Of a DNA stretch of 64,000 nucleotides, positions 62,812-64,000 are shown in pieces. This DNA is from an uncultured Coxiella sp. Its GTDB lineage: Bacteria > Pseudomonadota > Gammaproteobacteria > Coxiellales > Coxiellaceae. The first letter of the stretch is position 1. Each line of letters starts with the position of its first letter. The notes under the pieces were generated by a model that saw only the letters and a list, made by a program, of their open reading frames with translations, had not been told where the DNA came from and searched no databases. The stretch spans positions 1 to 64,000 of the forward strand of contig CACNSC010000007.1 in NCBI GenBank assembly GCA_902623005.1. Direction: 5' to 3'. A program made the position numbers and the translations under genes.

Positions 62812-64000
62812 ATGAATTTTTTCTCTTACGTCTATCCGGCATCTTCAGAATGTTTTTTATTATTTGCCAGTTGTGTTGTGCTGATGGCGGGGGTTTTCTT
62901 TCCAAAACGTAAATCGCTGTGTTATATCTTGGCTCAGTTTTCACTGATCATTACGCTGTGCTTTGTGGTCTGGATGTCAGCCCAGGTCTTAGGAGATGGT
63001 AATAAAGTATTCTACGCATATGCTAATGGTTATGTGCTGGATAGACTGGCGGTATTTTTAAAAGTATTAACCTTATTGTGTTGTTTGATCACCTTTATCT
63101 ATGCCAGGTCTTACAATCAAACGTTTAATCTACCCGATTCTGAATTTTATGTATTAGGCTTGCTGTCTGCATTGGGGATGTTGGTCTTAATTTCTGGAAA
63201 TGATTTTATTGTCTTGTACTTGGGTTTAGAGCTCTTATCGTTACCATTGTATGCCATGATTGCCTTTCGTCGAAAAGAATCTAGGAGTATTGAGGCGAGC
63301 TTAAAGTACTTTTTGATTGGTGCTGTTGCATCAGGACTCTTGCTTTACGGTATGTCGATATTATTTGGCTTAACGCAAAGCTTGGAGATCCCGGTAGTCG
63401 CTCAGGTCATTGCCCAATCGATGTCACAGCAATGGCACGTCTTGTTATTTGCCATGGTATTCATCTTGGCAGGGATTATTTTTAAGCTTGGTTTGGCTCC
63501 GTTTCATATGTGGGTTCCAGATGTTTATGATGGTGCTCCTAATTCAGTCACATTGTTTGTTAGTGCGGCACCAAAAGTCGCGGCTTTTGGTTTGCTGATG
63601 CGTTTATTAATCGAAACTTTTCCTGCAGCTTCGCATCAATGGCAGTTGATCTTGATTGTTGTTGCTATCTTGTCGATGTTTGTTGGTAACATTGCCGCTA
63701 TCGTACAAACCAGCATCAAGCGCATGTTGGCTTATTCTTCAATTGCCCACAGCGGGTATTTGTTGTTGGGTATCCTCTGTGCGACACCACGAGGTTACGC
63801 TGCTGCTTTGTTTTACTTAGCCAGTTACATGATCATGACTTTGGGTTCATTTGGTGTCATGGTACTTTTGAGTAGCACCGGACGTGAGCTGAATAACATT
63901 GATGACTTGCATGGGCTTAACAGTAAAAATCCATGGTTGGCTTTTGTTATGCTAATGATTTTATTTTCAATGGCGGGTATACCGCCGCTAGTCGGCTTTA
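62812..64000 (+). CDS. nuoN: NADH-quinone oxidoreductase subunit N (partial, truncated by window edge)
   Basis: Open frame from ATG 62812 (MNFFSYVYPASSECFLLFASCVV...) to the window end; FKLGLAPFHMWVPDVYDGAP; not in the ORF track because no stop is reached. Confidence 0.95.
   Translation, partial: MNFFSYVYPASSECFLLFASCVVLMAGVFFPKRKSLCYILAQFSLIITLCFVVWMSAQVLGDGNKVFYAYANGYVLDRLAVFLKVLTLLCCLITFIYARSYNQTFNLPDSEFYVLGLLSALGMLVLISGNDFIVLYLGLELLSLPLYAMIAFRRKESRSIEASLKYFLIGAVASGLLLYGMSILFGLTQSLEIPVVAQVIAQSMSQQWHVLLFAMVFILAGIIFKLGLAPFHMWVPDVYDGAPNSVTLFVSAAPKVAAFGLLMRLLIETFPAASHQWQLILIVVAILSMFVGNIAAIVQTSIKRMLAYSSIAHSGYLLLGILCATPRGYAAALFYLASYMIMTLGSFGVMVLLSSTGRELNNIDDLHGLNSKNPWLAFVMLMILFSMAGIPPLVGF

Overview
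The window is a 64 kb chromosomal segment of a gammaproteobacterium, mostly housekeeping genes. The taxonomic placement is inferred from gene content and order and was not searched. In order, the main blocks are: prmA-accC-accB; CBS and lipocalin genes; acnA; groES-groEL; proS with a ProP-like MFS gene, putP and a POT peptide transporter; tolA-tolB-pal-cpoB-queE-ttcA; a small accessory patch with two orphan ORFs; selO, a DUF2237 gene, NDH-2, a thioesterase gene and clpB; a second accessory patch at about 30.6-36.3 kb; a methyltransferase gene, gpx, dxs, ispA and xseB; ssrA-smpB-ratA-rnfH-bamE-fur; cyoE, HU, tRNA-Val, tRNA-Asp, ppiD, tpiA, secG, tRNA-Leu; and the nuoA-N operon, with nuoN running off the right edge. 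No CRISPR array, complete IS element or prophage was seen. The best leads in accessory sequence are: (1) an apparently coupled gene pair encoding a biotinyl/lipoyl-like protein without the usual lysine motif and an ankyrin-repeat protein whose C-terminal half shows a His-Asp-Gln-Cys order like clan CE (Ulp1/YopJ) cysteine proteases or acetyltransferases; (2) an orphan 394-aa protein with HAD phosphatase motifs; (3) an unannotated sRNA candidate of about 100 nt between groEL and proS; (4) a DnaA-box-like cluster with a perfect inverted repeat at about 31.85 kb; and (5) a hup terminator overlapping a possible tRNA promoter. All family calls come from reading the translations. No database search was run.
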